From Sipunculus nudus (Eukaryota; Annelida; Sipuncula; Golfingiida; Sipunculidae): 64,000 nt of DNA. Positions 23,990 through 35,205 of the stretch are shown piece after piece (position 1 is the first letter of the stretch; every line of letters begins with the position of its first letter). Location: assembly GCA_026874595.1 (NCBI GenBank), contig CM049313.1, positions 79,248,659 to 79,312,658 on the forward strand. Reading direction: 5' to 3'. Made by a program: the position numbers and the translations under genes. Under the pieces are notes generated by a model, which saw nothing but the letters and a program-made list of their open reading frames with translations, did no database searches and was not told the origin of the DNA.

Positions 23990-25600
23990 CGTCCAACTTA
24001 ATGTTTCCGATACAGGAGCGTGGACCTAAATGTTTCTGTTACAGGAACGTTCACCTACATGTTTCTGCTTCAGGAGAATTGACCCACATGTTTCTGCTAT
24101 AGGAGCGTTGAAGTTCATGATTGTGCTACAGTACCGCCGACCTACTTATTTCTACATGTTTCTGTTACCAGCGCGTCGACCTTCATGTTTCTGTTACAGG
24201 AGCGTGAGCCTACATGTTTCTGTTACAGGAGCGTCGACCTACATGTTTCTGCTACAGGGGCGTGATTCTTCGTGTTTCTGTTACAGGGTCGTCGACCTAC
24301 ATGTTTCTGTTACAGGAGCGTCGACCTACATGTTTCTGTTACCGGAGCGTCGACCTACATGTTTCTGCTACAGGAGCGTGGTTCTTCGTGTTTCTGTTAC
24401 AGGGTCGTCGACCTACATGTTTCTGTTACAGGAGCGTTGACCTACATGTTTCTGTTAAAGGACAGTCGACCTGCATGTTTTTTGTTACAGGAGCGTCGAC
24501 CTACATTTTTCTGTCACAGGGGCGACGACCTGCATGTTTTTTTGTTACAGGAACGTAGACCTACATGTATCTGTTACCGGAGCGTCGACCTCATGTTCTG
24601 CTACAGGGACGTGGACCTTCATGTTTCTGTTACTGGGTCGTCGGCCTACATGTTTCTGTTACAGGAGCGTGCACCTACATGTTTCTGTTAAAGGACAGTC
24701 GACTTGCATGTTTGTATAATGGCAGCGTTGACCTACATAATTGTCCTACACGAGCGTTGACCGACATGTTTCTGTTACCGGAGCGTCGACCTGCATGCTT
24801 TTGGTACAGGAGCGTCGACCTACATGTTTCTGTTACAGGGTCATCGACCTACATGTTTCTGTCACAGGGGCGACGACCTGCATGTTTTTTTTGTTACAGG
24901 AACGTAGACCTACATGTATCTGTTACCGGAGCGTCGACCTCATGTTCTGCTACAGGGGCGTGGACCTTCATGTTTCTGTTACAGGGTCGTCGACCTACAT
25001 GTTTCTGTTACAGGGTCGTCGACCTACATGTTTCTGTCACAGGGGCGACGACCTGCATGTTTTTTGTTACAGGAACGTCGACCTACATGTATCTGTTACT
25101 GGAGCGTCGACCTCATGTTTTGCTACAGGGGCGTGGACCTTCATGTTTCTGTTACAGGGTCATCGGCCTACATGTTTCTGTTACAGGAGCGTGCACCTAC
25201 ATGTTTCTGTTAAAGGACAGTCGACTTGCATGTTTGTATTATGGCAGCGTTGACCTACATAATTGTCCTACAGGAGCGTTGACCTACATGCTTCTGTTAA
25301 AGGACAGTCGACCTGCATGTTTTTTGTTACAGGAGCGTCGACCTACATGTTTCTGTTACAGGGTCGTCGACCTACATGTTTCTGTCACAGGGGCGACGAC
25401 CTGCATGTTTTTTGTTACAGGAACGTCGACCTACATGTATCTGTTACTGGAGTGTCGACCTCATGTTCTGCTACAGGGGCGTGGACCTTCATGTTTCTGT
25501 TACAGGGTCGTCGGCCTACATGTTTCTGTTACAGGAGCGTGCACCTTCATGTTTCTGTTAAAGGACAGTCGACTTGCATGTTTGTATAATGGCAGCGTTG
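23990..25600. repeat. 29 bp minisatellite, heterogeneous part
   Basis: About 55 units of 29 bp, consensus ACCTACATGTTTCTGTTACA then GGAGCGTCG. Variants occur at fixed places (GGGTCGTCG, GGGGCGTGG, AAAGGACAGTCG). Occasional one- or two-base length changes (extra T in GCATGTTTTTTTG) shift frames, so several overlapping open frames arise. Copies of composite blocks of several hundred bp recur (for example near 24560, 24910 and 25090), showing repeated unequal exchange. Confidence 0.95.
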
Positions 25601-27065
25601 ACCTACATAATTGTCCTACAGGAGCGTTCACCTACATGTTTCTGTTAAAGGACAGTCGACTTGCATGTTTGTATAATGGCAGCGTTGACCTACATAATTG
25701 TCCTACAGGAGCGTTCACCTACATGTTTCTGTTAAAGGACAGTCGACTTGCATGTTTGTATTATGGCAGCGTTGACCTACATAATTGTCCTACAGGAGCG
25801 TTCACCTACATGTTTCTGTTAAAGGACAGTCGACTTGCATGTTTGTATTATGGCAGCGTTGACCTACATAATTGTCCTACAGGAGCGTTCACCTACATGT
25901 TTCTGTTAAAGGACAGTCGACTTGCATGTTTGTATTATGGCAGCGTTGACCTACATAATTGTCCTACAGGAGCGTTCACCTACATGTTTCTGTTAAAGGA
26001 CAGTCGACTTGCATGTTTGTATTATGGCAGCGTTGACCTACATAATTGTCCTACAGGAGCGTTCACCTACATGTTTCTGTTAAAGGACAGTCGATTTGCA
26101 TGTTTGTATTATGGCAGCGTTGACCTACATAATTGTCCTACAGGAGCGTTCACCTACATGTTTCTGTTAAAGGACAGTCGACTTGCATGTTTGTATTATG
26201 GCAGCGTTGACCTACATAATTGTCCTACAGGAGCGTTCACCTACATGTTTCTGTTAAAGGACAGTCGACTTGCATGTTTGTATTATGGCTGCGTTGACCT
26301 ACATAATTGTCCTACAGGAGCGTTCACCTACATGTTTCTGTTAAAGGACAGTCGACTTGCATGTTTGTATTATGGCAGCGTTGACCTACATAATTGTCCT
26401 ACAGGAGCGTTCACCTACATGTTTCTGTTAAAGGACAGTCGACTTGCATGTTTGTATTATGGCAGCGTTGACCTACATAATTGTCCTACAGGAGCGTTCA
26501 CCTACATGTTTCTGTTAAAGGACAGTCGACTTTCATGTTTGTATTATGGCAGCGTTGACCTACATAATTGTCCTACAGGAGCGTTCACCTACATGTTTCT
26601 GTTAAAGGACAGTCGACTTGCATGTTTGTATTATGGCAGCGTTGACCTACATAATTGTCCTACAGGAGCGTTCACCTACATGTTTCTGTTAAAGGACAGT
26701 CGACTTGCATGTTTGTATTATGGCAGCGTTGACCTACATAATTGTCCTACAGGAGCGTTCACCTACATGTTTCTGTTAAAGGACAGTCGATTTGCATGTT
26801 TGTATTATGGCAGCGTTGACCTACATAATTGTCCTACAGGAGCGTTCACTTACATGTTTCTGTTAAAGGACAGTCGACTTGCATGTTTGTATTATGGCAG
26901 CGTTGACCTACATAATTGTCCTACAGGAGCGTTCACCTACATGTTTCTGTTAAAGGACAGTCGACTTGCATGTTTGTATTATGGCAGCGTTGACCTACAT
27001 AATTGTCCTACGGGAGCGTTCACCTACATGTTTCTGTTAAAGGACAGTCGACTTGCATGTTTGTA
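25600..27065. repeat. 87 bp higher-order repeat (3 x 29 bp), about 17 copies
   Basis: Homogeneous trimer of three diverged 29 bp monomers: CCTACATGTTTCTGTTAAAG..., CTTGCATGTTTGTATTATGG..., CCTACATAATTGTCCTACAG.... Copies are almost identical, with single changes (GATTTG near 26095 and 26790, TGGCTGCG near 26285, CTTTCATG near 26530). As 87 is divisible by three the array stays open for over 800 codons on the plus strand together with the preceding units. This is a by-product of the unit length, not evidence for a gene. Confidence 0.97.
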
Positions 27066-27111
27066 AAATCCATCAAAGCCCTGATAAGTTATCGCGGCAT
27101 CATTAAAAGTT

Positions 27112-27145
27112 AACCGACGGACGGACAGACGGACGGGCGGTGGGT
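27112..27145. repeat. ACGG-type tetranucleotide tract beside the 29/87 bp array
   Basis: GACGGACGGACAGACGGACG follows the last repeat unit by about 50 bp. A CTGT tract has the same relation to the 32 bp array at 12.96 kb. Minisatellite core next to an ACGG/ACTG tract is the layout described for non-autonomous Helitron-like pearl elements of bivalves. Confidence 0.6.
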
Positions 27146-27789
27146 ATACCATAATACTCACGTCGTAAGACGGGTGTATAACAAAATACAATCAGTGGCA
27201 GGAAATATTTATGTATCTATGCTTGCGCCATCTAATTTATAACTAAGCAAAATCAGAAGGAGTTTTTCATACAATTACTCCTGCAAAATGTAAAAATATT
27301 ACACAGGGGCGGATCCAGGATTTAGGAAAAGGGGGTCTAACCCTCGGATCCGCTTCTGTTACATAATAAAATTTAAATTAAAGAATATATTTGTGATTAT
27401 GAGTGCAAGGGATTAAATAGATGGCTTGAGGATTGAACACTACTTTTTTTTCGCAAAGCCACAGAGATGTTTCTCCAAAGCAAATGAAGACTCCTGGTGA
27501 TATAGTGGCTGGTTAGTGACCAGAACCAGCCTCTGACCAGGACCTATCGTTAATCAACCTAAACACCGATAGCTGGCTTGTTTATCATCAAGCATTTTTA
27601 ACCAATGCTGACTTTAATTTACCATACAAAAAGTCTTAGTTTCCTCAATAATGCTACTAATTCAATGAAAGATGAATACCAAATGCATTTTCTGCAAACT
27701 GCTGGAAACTTTTGTTTCTTAAGCATTTTGTGATTGGAAGGTTCTACAGTAACTAAGGATATTTTAATTAGAGACGTATAAAAGCTGAC
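27146..27789. other. Spacer with a tiny hAT-like inverted pair
   Basis: At 27304-27356, CAGGGGCGGATCC and its near mirror GGATCCGCTTCTG flank only about 27 bp. The CAGGGGCGGATCC end is frequent in animal hAT-type elements, so this may be an internally deleted remnant. The rest has no recognisable gene. The missing third exon of gene A was looked for here and not found. Confidence 0.4.
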
Positions 27790-27931
27790 CTGCACACTTG
27801 CATCATTTGCGTGACGTTGTGGAACACAAACACAGGCTGCGTCTTCTGGTTTTTGAACTTTACTTCAAAGATGGTGCCATTAAAACAAACGTCTATTGCA
27901 TGTTCGCTGCAGTAGCCATCCAAGCTAACAG
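27790..27931 (-). CDS. Gene A exon 2: Cys-containing extracellular domain
   Basis: Minus-strand acceptor TATTCCATTGCAG and donor GTCAGC bracket 142 bases. Joined to exon 1 (phase 1) it reads AVSLDGYCSEHAIDVCFNGT, then IFEVKFKNQKTQPVFVFHNV, then TQMMQVC. Two Asn sequons (NGT, NVT) and three Cys fit a secreted or surface protein. It is about 70% similar in DNA to gene B exon 2, with the same phases, a 6-base difference near the start, and about 90 bases of matching intron before the acceptor. It exits in phase 2. Family: it resembles small Cys-rich secreted proteins of invertebrates (DUF19/T20D4.11-like is one candidate), unproven. Confidence 0.75.
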
Positions 27932-28499
27932 CTGCAATGGAATAATATCATTAGAATTTATTATTTAGTAACTGGTTCACCAGTAAAGTGGACATCTGAT
28001 AAGAACAGATTCTGACGTAAAACTGTTTTTAGATGTGTGCAAAACCAGATATGGCATAAAAACACATGCAAAAGAGAAATGGGAAAACAGGAAAGAGAAA
28101 CATGTTATTGATATATTTGTTTTCCTTACTCAGGTAAAAACTCAAACATACAATAATGTTGATACTAATACTGATATAGAAAAGACGCAACCTCTTCATT
28201 CCAAGCCTTCCTAAAGTGTACGTATGTGTATAAATTTGACAAATTTAGTTGGGAAAATGTCAATGAAAAAACTATATTCACTTTGTGTATATAGTAAGAG
28301 GAAAGATATATTTATATAGTTCCCCTGTATTAGAGACGTAGGGTGAGATTTTACCTGTCACACAGTGAGACTGCTTTACTTGGTTGCGCGTTTATTTTTC
28401 ATAGGCATCCGAGCAGATAGCTCTCATAATAGGTCTTTTGGTAAACAAAATATATATCATTGCTTTAATGCTCAAATCGTTTGCTATAGACACACGTAC

Positions 28500-28563
28500 C
28501 ACATGATGCCAACGCCACCAGAACGATGAGCAAGTTTGTTGAAACCATAGTCCCAGTTCAAAC
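28500..28563 (-). CDS. Gene A exon 1: 5' UTR end and signal peptide
   Basis: After acceptor TTTTCACTTACAG comes a 15-base leader, then ATG at 28548 and 16 codons plus one base, ending at donor GTACGTGT. The peptide MVSTNLLIVLVALASC is a classic signal peptide. The coding part (49 bases), donor and phase are identical to gene B exon 1, whose peptide is MFSANLLVILVVCSPF. This start is chosen because it is conserved between the two copies and followed directly by a hydrophobic core. The acceptor just before it implies a non-coding exon further upstream. Confidence 0.75.
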
Positions 28564-28921
28564 CTGTAAGTGAAAATACCGATTTAGTTTTGCCAAGCGT
28601 GAACACTTCTCACGAAGGCCTCCTATACGACCACTTGCGGACATCTGGTCCAGATATTGCTTCATCTGTTTAAAGTTTAAAATTGGCTTACTGGTCATAA
28701 TTCGCCTGAGGTAAGTTATCTTTAAATAAATCAGAACGGCAGGTTCTGGCATGTTTCTTCGTGAGTGATTTGGTATCAGGATTCTTATAAGGAAGTAATA
28801 TTTCGTGTTCCATATAACAGCAACCGTTAAGCTGTCTTTCTAACAAAACGGAATACTGAACTGATCAAAGCCATTATGTATGATAAAAATCTAAGTAAAT
28901 AATGTTACAGGTGCTCTATTA
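28564..28921. other. Upstream intron or flank of gene A
   Basis: No coding signal. The 64-codon minus-strand frame at 28558-28752 overlaps the acceptor of gene A exon 1 and is a chance frame. Confidence 0.4.
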
Positions 28922-29596
28922 TGTGACACTGGCGTAACTCGTGTTGTTTTTACATTCCGTACTGGTTGAACTCTCGTTGTCATGTTGGCCTTGAGTTTTC
29001 ACGCCTGGTAGTGGGTCACGTGATCAGCCTGGTATGTACATACACAGGGATGTCTTTCTAGAGAATTCTTGAAACGCATGTTTACTGTTGAGTAGGGTAC
29101 TTTGTAGACTGTTCGAGAAGTAGAAGGTTCCCCGCTTAGGATGTGAAGGTATATAAAGGGCTGGGTTTTTTTTAGAACCAGGAGGCAGACAGCAGAGCAG
29201 ATACCAGCGGATGCAGAAGCGTGTGTCAGATTTTAAGATCTTATCCGACGAATGCGGCAATTATAGATATTTCAAGAACTATCCTGGATTTTATACATTG
29301 GACTTCAGTTTACATTCTGTGTTGTTTCAAGAACTTTCCACTGGACTGTCGTTCTCCGAGAGCTTACATTTAAAGGACTTATGTTGGTGATACTGTTGGT
29401 ATTCAGGTATTGTACCATTATCTTTCTGTGATTGTATTGACTTGTTGCAATACCGCTGTTTCACTGTATGATTGTTTTGATTTAGTGTATTGTATTGTTA
29501 GGATTGCTTTAGGAATAAATAATAGTTATTTGTTAACAAAAAAACACTGACTTCTTTATTCATTCGCCTAGACATTTCCCGATGCCTAGTGTTACA
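28922..29596 (+). mobile_element. Solo-LTR-like sequence
   Basis: Starts TGTGACACT and ends AGTGTTACA, which are inverted (8 of 9). Inside are a TATA box (GGTATATAAAGG near 29150), a following region with CAGACAGCAGAGCAGATACC, and an AATAAA signal near 29513, about 85 bases before the end. This order (TG..., TATA, poly-A signal, ...CA) is that of a long terminal repeat of about 675 bp. Flanking bases TATTA and GAATC do not match, so no target duplication is seen. It may have arisen by recombination. It lies about 370 bp upstream of gene A exon 1. Confidence 0.5.
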
Positions 29597-29799
29597 GAAT
29601 CTAAATTTTTTAACTCCATTACAAAATTTGTGTTCATCATGCATACGTGATCTGTTTATATTAGGTTCTGTAATAATAATTAAAATTAAGAAATAAGCTT
29701 TAAAGAATATGTAAAAATAAATGTCTTGTAGCTATATAGAGCTACTTCAGGATTAACTGTATACGTTAAAAACTGACTTAAGATCCTGCTGAAATACTC

Positions 29800-30245
29800 T
29801 GTCTATCATTGGTTCTGTTACACTTAGATTATTGTAATATTACATGGAATTGCCGAAAGTGACTCATATAAGAATCAGCGAATTCAGTCAATGTGTCCCA
29901 ATTAGGATTTAAACTGAAGAAAACGTGAAAGTTCTAAACAAGCATTGTTTGACCTACGCCGTCTTCAGATTAAGATAAATTTCAAAATATTAATCTTTAT
30001 GTACAACTCTAAATTTGGCATCCCTCCGGTATACTTGACTAAACTTCAATCACCTGATGTGAAAAGACCCTGACTGCGCTCAGAATATACTTTTAATATT
30101 GTTCCTTTCAACAAGAGAGAAACGTTCAGTAACAGAAGCGTTCGTTACTATCGGTTCTAAGTTGTACGAATATATAATAGTAAGCGTTTACTCAAATAAA
30201 GCGTTTCAAGTTTGAAGTATTTAATAATCTTTCATATTGACACAT
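29800..30245 (+). mobile_element. Decayed CR1/Jockey-type LINE, ORF2 C-terminal remnant
   Basis: Frames on the plus strand give LDYCNITW at 29824, then after decay IFMYNSKFGIPPVYLTKL, LRSEYTFNIVPFNKRETF and NRSVRYY, ending near SLKYL. This is the typical series at the C terminus of CR1/Jockey-group reverse transcriptases: LDYCN, then YK/YN...PxYL, then LRS...P, RSF.Y...W, and SL..F. Stops and frameshifts show it is dead. Confidence 0.6.
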
Positions 30246-30383
30246 GACATAGAGGAATGTATAAACTGAAATGTATTCATCTAACTATACTCGACCGTCA
30301 TCAAAACAAGAAAGAGAGTTAACAAAGTTCTGGTCAGAGGAAACTTTTTTACAAGATAAGAGATACAACTTTCAAATACATGT

Positions 30384-30384
30384 T

Positions 30385-30412
<28 letters not shown>
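30384..30412. repeat. (TA)n microsatellite
   Basis: Short TA run followed by TTTA repeats (TTTATTTATTTATTTG). Confidence 0.85.
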
Positions 30413-30415
<3 letters not shown>

Positions 30416-31430
30416 TTATTTATTTGTGTGGTTACTAATTTTAATCCATGGTTTTCCTTTGTTTCAATATTTCACACTTACGGATGTGTGTTTCAGCAAA
30501 GTTTTACATTTAAAATAAGCATTTATTGAAAGAAACCCAAGGAAACCTTCAAAACTTAGTATTTGTATTTCTTCCATTTATTACTAATTCAATTGGTGTC
30601 TCGAATGTGGAATAGATGATACTCTTCTATACTTTTTGTATATAAGAATAATATCCTCTATGCGAGGATTTAGAGAGGGTACAAGGGGAGCCCCGATCAT
30701 GTGTAGATTCTACTAGAACGTCTAGCTCTTTCCATTGCCTATACCAGGGAATTGACCCCCCCCCCCCCCCCCCACACAAACACACAAAACACTTAGATCC
30801 AGTATCAATTCCTGCAAACAGCTATTTCAAAACCAGATCCCATCTCACTACTGCCGAATTATCAGCCTGTCATATATTTTGGGCAACAGGAGTTAATTCA
30901 ACTCTCATTCGATAGACCCTAATACAATCAGCGATCAGTGATGCTCCCTAATTATATCTCCGAACCCTCCGCGTCATCACGCGACCCATATTTTAGGTAG
31001 GCCTGTATACAGAGATTCGTTAATTGGAACTAAAAACCGACACAATTAATTAAAAACAATGATGTTACAATAACTGGACTCCAGCAGTTCACTTAACACT
31101 TTGAAATAGGATGTAAACGTAATTAATAGACTAATTAGTATTTCAGGCATACGTGAATCGAATCAAGTTTATACAATATTGTAATTATATTATTTTTTAT
31201 CATTGTTCAAGTATTTGAAATTAGGAAGATCATCCAACAAAGGAAACGATCACGGAAAACCTTTGCAAACTTTATTATGTATATAAAAAAATAACCATTG
31301 CTTTTGTTTATGCACGAATGTTGACTGAGCCCCAATTTTAATGCGTTTAAGCAAACTCTGTCTGACTGCCAAGAATGATTAGATTATTATGCCAATATTC
31401 AAATATGGGACATAATAAATATCATCAATA
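30413..31430. other. AT-rich single-copy spacer with poly-C tract
   Basis: Holds a C-run followed by CACACAAACACAC at about 30750-30790. No exon signal recognised. Confidence 0.5.
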
Positions 31431-31546
31431 TATCCTTCAAATCACCTATGATTTATTAAATTGTCTTATCATTAAATGCCCCTATAACTATCCTTCAAAT
31501 AACCTATGATTTACTAAATTGTCTTATCATTAAATGCCACTATAAC
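31431..31546. repeat. 58 bp local tandem duplication, 2 copies
   Basis: Two adjacent 58-base copies starting TATCCTTCAAATCACCTATG and TATCCTTCAAATAACCTATG, with three differences in total. Confidence 0.9.
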
Positions 31547-33077
31547 TTAATGTCATGATTTTTTACTGAATTGTTGTTCAAAGAACCCTATATCTCAAAT
31601 TAATGACAATAACCTGCGCTTTTATATACAAATTACTCACCAGCATTATAATAAGAGCAAACAAGAAACACAAACAATAGCGATAGTAATACCGTGCCAA
31701 CCACGTAACCTTTTCATATCTACAAATAACATAAACAATTATATGTTTTGTTCTTTGGTTACCCTTGCGCCAAAGATAGAAGTAATGATTTTTTTCTGAT
31801 TTTCTTTTACTTTCATTAATGCTCGGTTCCCAAAACAGTCAGTATGACTGCTACGTGATTTTTCAGCAGGACCGGTTTGGTATGCCCAGCCCAAAACCTA
31901 GACAATTTCTTCTTCTGAATAATATCAACAATTTTTCTAACGAGAATTTAATGATATTTGAGCACATAGAAATTTAAAACAATAAAAAATTCCAACCACA
32001 AAACCGTTATTTTCTAAAGATAAAATATTTGTTCTTTTTCCATTGAAAACCAATAAGCATCTTTTTTTTTGTTTTTCTAACTTTCCCGCTGTTATTTTTT
32101 CGTGTACCCAGTTTTTGGGAATATGAAGACCAGATCCTCTGTAATGTTCCTCAAAATATTCCCGAAAGCTATGAAAAGACCATTAAATTTTGTTTTGATC
32201 GTAAACACCATTTTTTTATGGCAAGCTGGCAGAATTAATATACTGTATCTTGACCAGTAAATATATCGCCAACTCCTACCAAAATTTGTGTTCCCAGGAA
32301 GACAAAAACATTTTGTGTGTTTATCTTAAATGTCTTTCCACGGTATTTCGTTACATAATCAAACTGGCTTAATAACGGTAGTGCTTTTCATCCGCAAATT
32401 TGACATGAGAAAATCATCAGCGTTTGGCACACAGTCACACGTATATAAAGAATTTGGCAATAACACTCAGCCCTTCGATGCCCGTTATTTCAACTAAGTA
32501 CCTCTTTCCATGATTTTATCACAGGACTCATTTACTTGCAGGCGGTTGGTCTAAAATCTAATTGCACATTCGTATTTTACCGTATTGCGTCAATTTTAAC
32601 ATGAATTTCTTAAGTAGAATCCTATTGAAAACAACTGCAATCTATAAAAGAGCATAATGATTGATGTACATGCTTATAAACTGTTGAATAAGCCATTTAA
32701 TATATTATAATTACCGTCAGATGAAGCTGTGTGTGTGCGACAATGGACGTCCTCACCTGCTGACCTTGGTCAGATCAAAGAACATACCCAACCCGTACAA
32801 CCTGCTTCATTATAAACAAAGTGTTGTGGAAATGCGTAAAAGGAACGATATAACCATTTTGGCATGTTCTATAAACAGTTCCTTGTTGACTAAGCATAAA
32901 TTCTATTTTGAAAATCCCAGATAGCGTCGGCTCTTTCTTGATTGACAGGTGTACTACCACTTTTTATGTTGATCTTTGTAAAGGGGTTGATTGTAACGGC
33001 CCTCCTATTAAAATAATTTAAGATATAATTATATTCAATTGTAATACATTTGAAATGTGTCATTCAGACGCTTAAAG

Positions 33078-33079
<2 letters not shown>
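31547..33079. other. AT-rich single-copy region, nothing recognised
   Basis: Examined on both strands. Short open frames near 32721-32960 overlap each other on opposite strands and show no domain or consistent splice context. Confidence 0.45.
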
Positions 33080-33151
<72 letters not shown>

Positions 33152-33324
33152 AGTGTAAGGAATCAAACGATTGTGTTGACTAATTAGTTTCGTACCGTTT
33201 TAAACTGGGATTGCTTACAATCGTTTGATATATATATTTGATATTTGATTTATATATTGATACGCTCTGGTTATACCATAGAGCACTTTGTCATCAGTGC
33301 ATTGCTAACAGCCTAGCAAGAACA

Positions 33325-33391
<67 letters not shown>
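33080..33391. repeat. Two long (TA)n tracts flanking a 180 bp spacer
   Basis: TA runs at 33080-33149 and 33328-33391. The intervening sequence contains CAATCGTTTGATATATATA (33219) and, inverted, ATCAAACGATTG (33163-33174), a 10-12 base inverted pair about 45 bases apart. Confidence 0.85.
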
Positions 33392-33393
<2 letters not shown>

Positions 33394-33682
33394 ATAAAGA
33401 TAAAGGTAAAGATAAAGAGTGACGCCTATTACATACACTAACTTGTTTAATAACACACGAGCTTTCGAAGCACAAAGGCTGGCACCATGATTCCCTGTGT
33501 TGGCGTGGTTTTGACAAAATTACGAAAGGCTTCAAAATAACTTTAATACTTTACTCTAGAAATTGCCTTATATTCAACTACATGGCTCATCTCCGCAAAC
33601 ATATAAAATAGTATGAAAATCCAGTGATATGAATTACAATAAAAAGTTACATTAGAGTGATGCGCCATGCAAAGACGACAGC

Positions 33683-33707
33683 GACACCTAACGAGAAGTT
33701 AGGTGTC
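33683..33707. other. Perfect 10-bp hairpin
   Basis: GACACCTAAC, loop GAGAA, GTTAGGTGTC. A perfect short stem in a CpG-richer island (about 33650-33880). Could be a chance palindrome, a transposon end, or an RNA stem. Confidence 0.6.
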
Positions 33708-33800
33708 ACGAGAAAAGAAATTTCCGTAATTTCTCGCCTGTCTACACTTCAGTGCAGTACGCATCACTCACTCGGGAATTCCGCGAAACCGCGCGAAGGT

Positions 33801-33825
33801 CGACGTCATCCACATTATGACGTCA
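33801..33825. promoter_or_regulatory. Two CRE-like TGACGTCA sites
   Basis: CGACGTCA at 33801 and the full palindrome TGACGTCA at 33818 lie 17 bases apart in a CpG-rich stretch (CCGCGAAACCGCGCGAAGG just upstream). TGACGTCA is the known CREB/ATF core. No transcription unit could be tied to it, so a regulatory role is a guess. Confidence 0.3.
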
Positions 33826-34754
33826 CGTCGAAGGGTAGCTTGTTCAAAAATGCGGCCCTCCGTGGTACAGCCCGCCATTTCCAATGTTTGTGTGTGTATG
33901 AATCATCCCCCTGAGCATCCACTGAGCCAAACACTCATATTTTACACCTATCTTTTTCTTGCTTCAACTTTTTTCACACTGTTGTCACAACAGCCAGGTA
34001 TTTTAAAATTTATGTTAAATTCATTATCTGAACTTGCCTTCGAAAACATATGATGTTATATGTGTAGAAGATATATATAAACTATGCAACACTACAAATA
34101 TTCCTACGCCTTTGTTTACCTTAGTCTAGCAGTATGAATACTCGGCGGATTTCCTAATAGGCTCTCCCTTAATTTAGTCCATTTTTTTTTCATTTGAAAT
34201 CGCCAATCATAGTTAAATTTGCGAGGGAAAAAACGCACATTTGCACGTTTACCGTCAACATTTAACCGTTGTTCTCACCTGTGTTAGTGCCGAAAGTGTC
34301 AGTTAATGATCGGCCGAATGACCATATCCGTGCTGTTAAAGTTCTGGATTTAATTCATTTTTCACAGTGGATCAAGCAATCAAAGAGTTTTATTTTCAAG
34401 CTCACGTATTACAAACCTTTTATGTTGTCATATAAAAAATATTTTAATATAAAAATATTAATATGTTTTTGTTAAACTGAGCCCATATCCGGATTTTTTT
34501 ATTTATTTTCATACAAAAGCATGAGATGGTGTGATTAGTTAAAATTCTGTCAACCCTTCCATGGGGGCTCTCAGTCCTGACTCTCATGAAAGATATAAAC
34601 ATATGTCCACTTGAGTAAAGTCATAGCTAATTTCAGTTCATACTTGCAAAAAGCACAAAGTACTTTTTAATCGGACAAGTAAACACTACACTCCCGCTTG
34701 CACACAAAACAGCAGATCTCTCCCATCCAGATAACCACAACGATATGGTTCATG
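33826..34754. other. Single-copy spacer, nothing recognised
   Basis: AT-rich sequence with no exon, repeat or domain that I could support. Confidence 0.45.
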
Positions 34755-35033
34755 ACCACAAGCTTCCTTCCCCTTATATTAACCATATATATGCACGTAT
34801 GTATCACATACGTATACGAACATACGTTTTATGCTAAAATATTACTGTTGTATCAGTTCTCATATTCTATATGGCGATTTTTGATTTTATACATACACAT
34901 ACATAACAGACAATGTGATAGGAGAGAGAAATGTTCTCTGTCAATGTTTCTTTATGTCTATAAATTATAACCTTACTGCTGATATAGCAGCTCATACAAG
35001 GAATGACAATTAACATTAATTACTGTTAGTTTT
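34755..35033 (-). repeat. 280 bp dispersed repeat, copy 1 (headless SINE body?)
   Basis: About 90% identical, in the same orientation, to 36396-36672. Shared landmarks are CACAAGCTTCCTTCCCCTTA, CACATACGTATACGAACATA and AGGAGAGAGAAATGTTCTCT, ending in ATTACTGTTAGTTT. The second copy is followed by a tRNA-like head on the minus strand and this one is not, which fits a 5'-truncated SINE insertion. A plain duplication is the alternative. The similar open frames in both copies are chance frames. Confidence 0.65.
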
Positions 35034-35165
35034 TCTTTTTTTTAATTTAGGATATTTTACAATTACTTTATAATTTATATGTATTTACTGGTAATATATA
35101 AAAAGCGGACCGAACTGTCTCGCTAGTGAAGCTTGCCTTTCTAGGGAAGAGACAATCTATTTACG

Positions 35166-35167
<2 letters not shown>

Positions 35168-35203
<36 letters not shown>
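35168..35203. repeat. (TA)n microsatellite
   Basis: TA run. Nothing else was recognised in 35034-35680 apart from short unassigned frames. Confidence 0.9.

Positions 35204-35205
<2 letters not shown>

Noticed and set aside
24565-27066. 833-codon open frame as a repetitive protein gene
   Set aside because: The frame exists because the repeat unit is 87 bp. There is no signal peptide, splice or promoter context. Upstream 29 bp units shift between frames, and the boundaries coincide with the array, not with gene signals.
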